Shown piece by piece: positions 6,524 through 6,987 of a stretch of 6,987 nt of DNA. The translations under genes were made by a program, and so were the position numbers. Positions within the stretch are counted from its first letter, which is position 1. Every line of letters begins with the position of its first letter. This DNA is from Chloroflexota bacterium (GTDB lineage Bacteria; Chloroflexota; Anaerolineae; Caldilineales; Caldilineaceae), in the NCBI GenBank assembly GCA_003577365.1, contig QEUY01000189.1, positions 1 through 6,987 on the forward strand. Direction: 5' to 3'. Under the pieces are notes generated by a model. It was not told the DNA's origin, did no database searches, and saw nothing but the letters and a program-made list of their open reading frames with translations.

Positions 6524-6985
6524 ATGGAGGAGATGATCAAACAGGCGCGCAATTTGGCGCGCCGCGCCCACGACGATACCGGCGTGCTCTATAACGGCAA
6601 ACCCTACTTTGTGCATCCGGAGCGGGTCGCCCAGATTGTGGCGGGCATGAGCGACGACCCGCTGGCCCAAGTGGTCGCCTATCTACATGACACAGTGGAA
6701 GATACCGGCGTGAAGCTAGAAGACATCCGCCAGCAGTTTGGCGCAGAGGTAGCGGGCGATGTGGCGGCGCTGACGCGCGACAAGGAACACGAAGGTTATA
6801 TGGAGTTTGTCGCCCGCGCCGCGCGCCGGCCGCGTGCGCGGCTCGTCAAACTGGCCGACCTGCGCGCCAATATCGAAAGCTTCGAGGACCCGGCCTGCAC
6901 TGTATCGCCCGATAGACTGACCAAATATCGCGAGGCCGAAGCCTATATCCTGACCACCTACGGCGCGCCCGCCACCTGGCAGTGA
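6524..6985 (+). CDS. Small stand-alone HD-domain phosphohydrolase, RelA/SpoT hydrolase-like
   Basis: A 153-residue protein made of one metal-dependent HD domain. The motifs match the hydrolase half of RelA/SpoT proteins and Mesh1-type small hydrolases: GKPYFVHPERVAQI (His31), VAYLHDTVEDTG (His55-Asp56 and Glu59-Asp60) and VKLADLRANI (Asp112, Asn116). All expected metal and catalytic residues are present. There is no synthetase, TGS or ACT domain, so it could only degrade a nucleotide such as (p)ppGpp or another phosphorylated nucleoside; the true substrate is not shown by sequence. The ATG at 6524 is preferred because GGAGGAG ends 9 nt upstream. GTG at 6503 (after GAAGGGAG) and ATG at 6515 are in-frame alternatives. 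It is transcribed divergently from the aminotransferase gene and is the only plus-strand gene in the window. Confidence 0.85.
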   Translation: MEEMIKQARNLARRAHDDTGVLYNGKPYFVHPERVAQIVAGMSDDPLAQVVAYLHDTVEDTGVKLEDIRQQFGAEVAGDVAALTRDKEHEGYMEFVARAARRPRARLVKLADLRANIESFEDPACTVSPDRLTKYREAEAYILTTYGAPATWQ

Positions 6986-6987
6986 GC

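Overview
The window looks like a piece of a high-GC bacterial chromosome, most likely a Chloroflexota member (Caldilinea/Anaerolinea type). The main clue is the solute-binding lipoprotein: its lipobox is followed by the Ala/Glu/Pro-rich low-complexity linker common in that phylum. This taxonomic guess is an inference; there is no rRNA or other marker gene here.

Layout. Positions 1-4419 hold a minus-strand operon, read right to left: a family-1 solute-binding lipoprotein, a MalF-type permease, a MalG-type permease, a 72-residue DUF2160-type membrane protein, and a zinc-dependent polyol (xylitol/sorbitol-type) dehydrogenase that runs off the left edge. Spacing is very tight (5, 2 and about 50 nt; the MalF/MalG gap is under 20 nt), so the genes should be co-transcribed. 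No ABC ATPase is present. The binding protein plus the DUF2160 protein resemble the rhizobial glycerol system GlpV-GlpP-GlpQ-GlpU. Together with the dehydrogenase, this suggests import of a polyol and its NAD-dependent oxidation to a ketose.

Positions 4420-4972 are non-coding. They hold a near-consensus sigma70-type promoter (TTGACA-17-TACAAT) reading toward the operon, with a palindrome over its -35 box. The promoter implies a leader of about 450 nt. That leader contains a 14-bp stem-loop with one mismatch, three 15-bp tandem repeats, a 13-nt exact complement of the 16S rRNA 3' end with no start codon at usable distance, two weaker nested hairpins, and overlapping inverted repeats touching the ribosome binding site of the binding-protein gene. 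This region is the best candidate for something undescribed.

Positions 4973-6319 (minus) encode a class III PLP aminotransferase related to, but not, glutamate-1-semialdehyde aminomutase. A divergent intergenic region (6320-6523) carries one promoter for each direction. Positions 6524-6985 (plus) encode a small stand-alone HD phosphohydrolase resembling the hydrolase domain of RelA/SpoT proteins.
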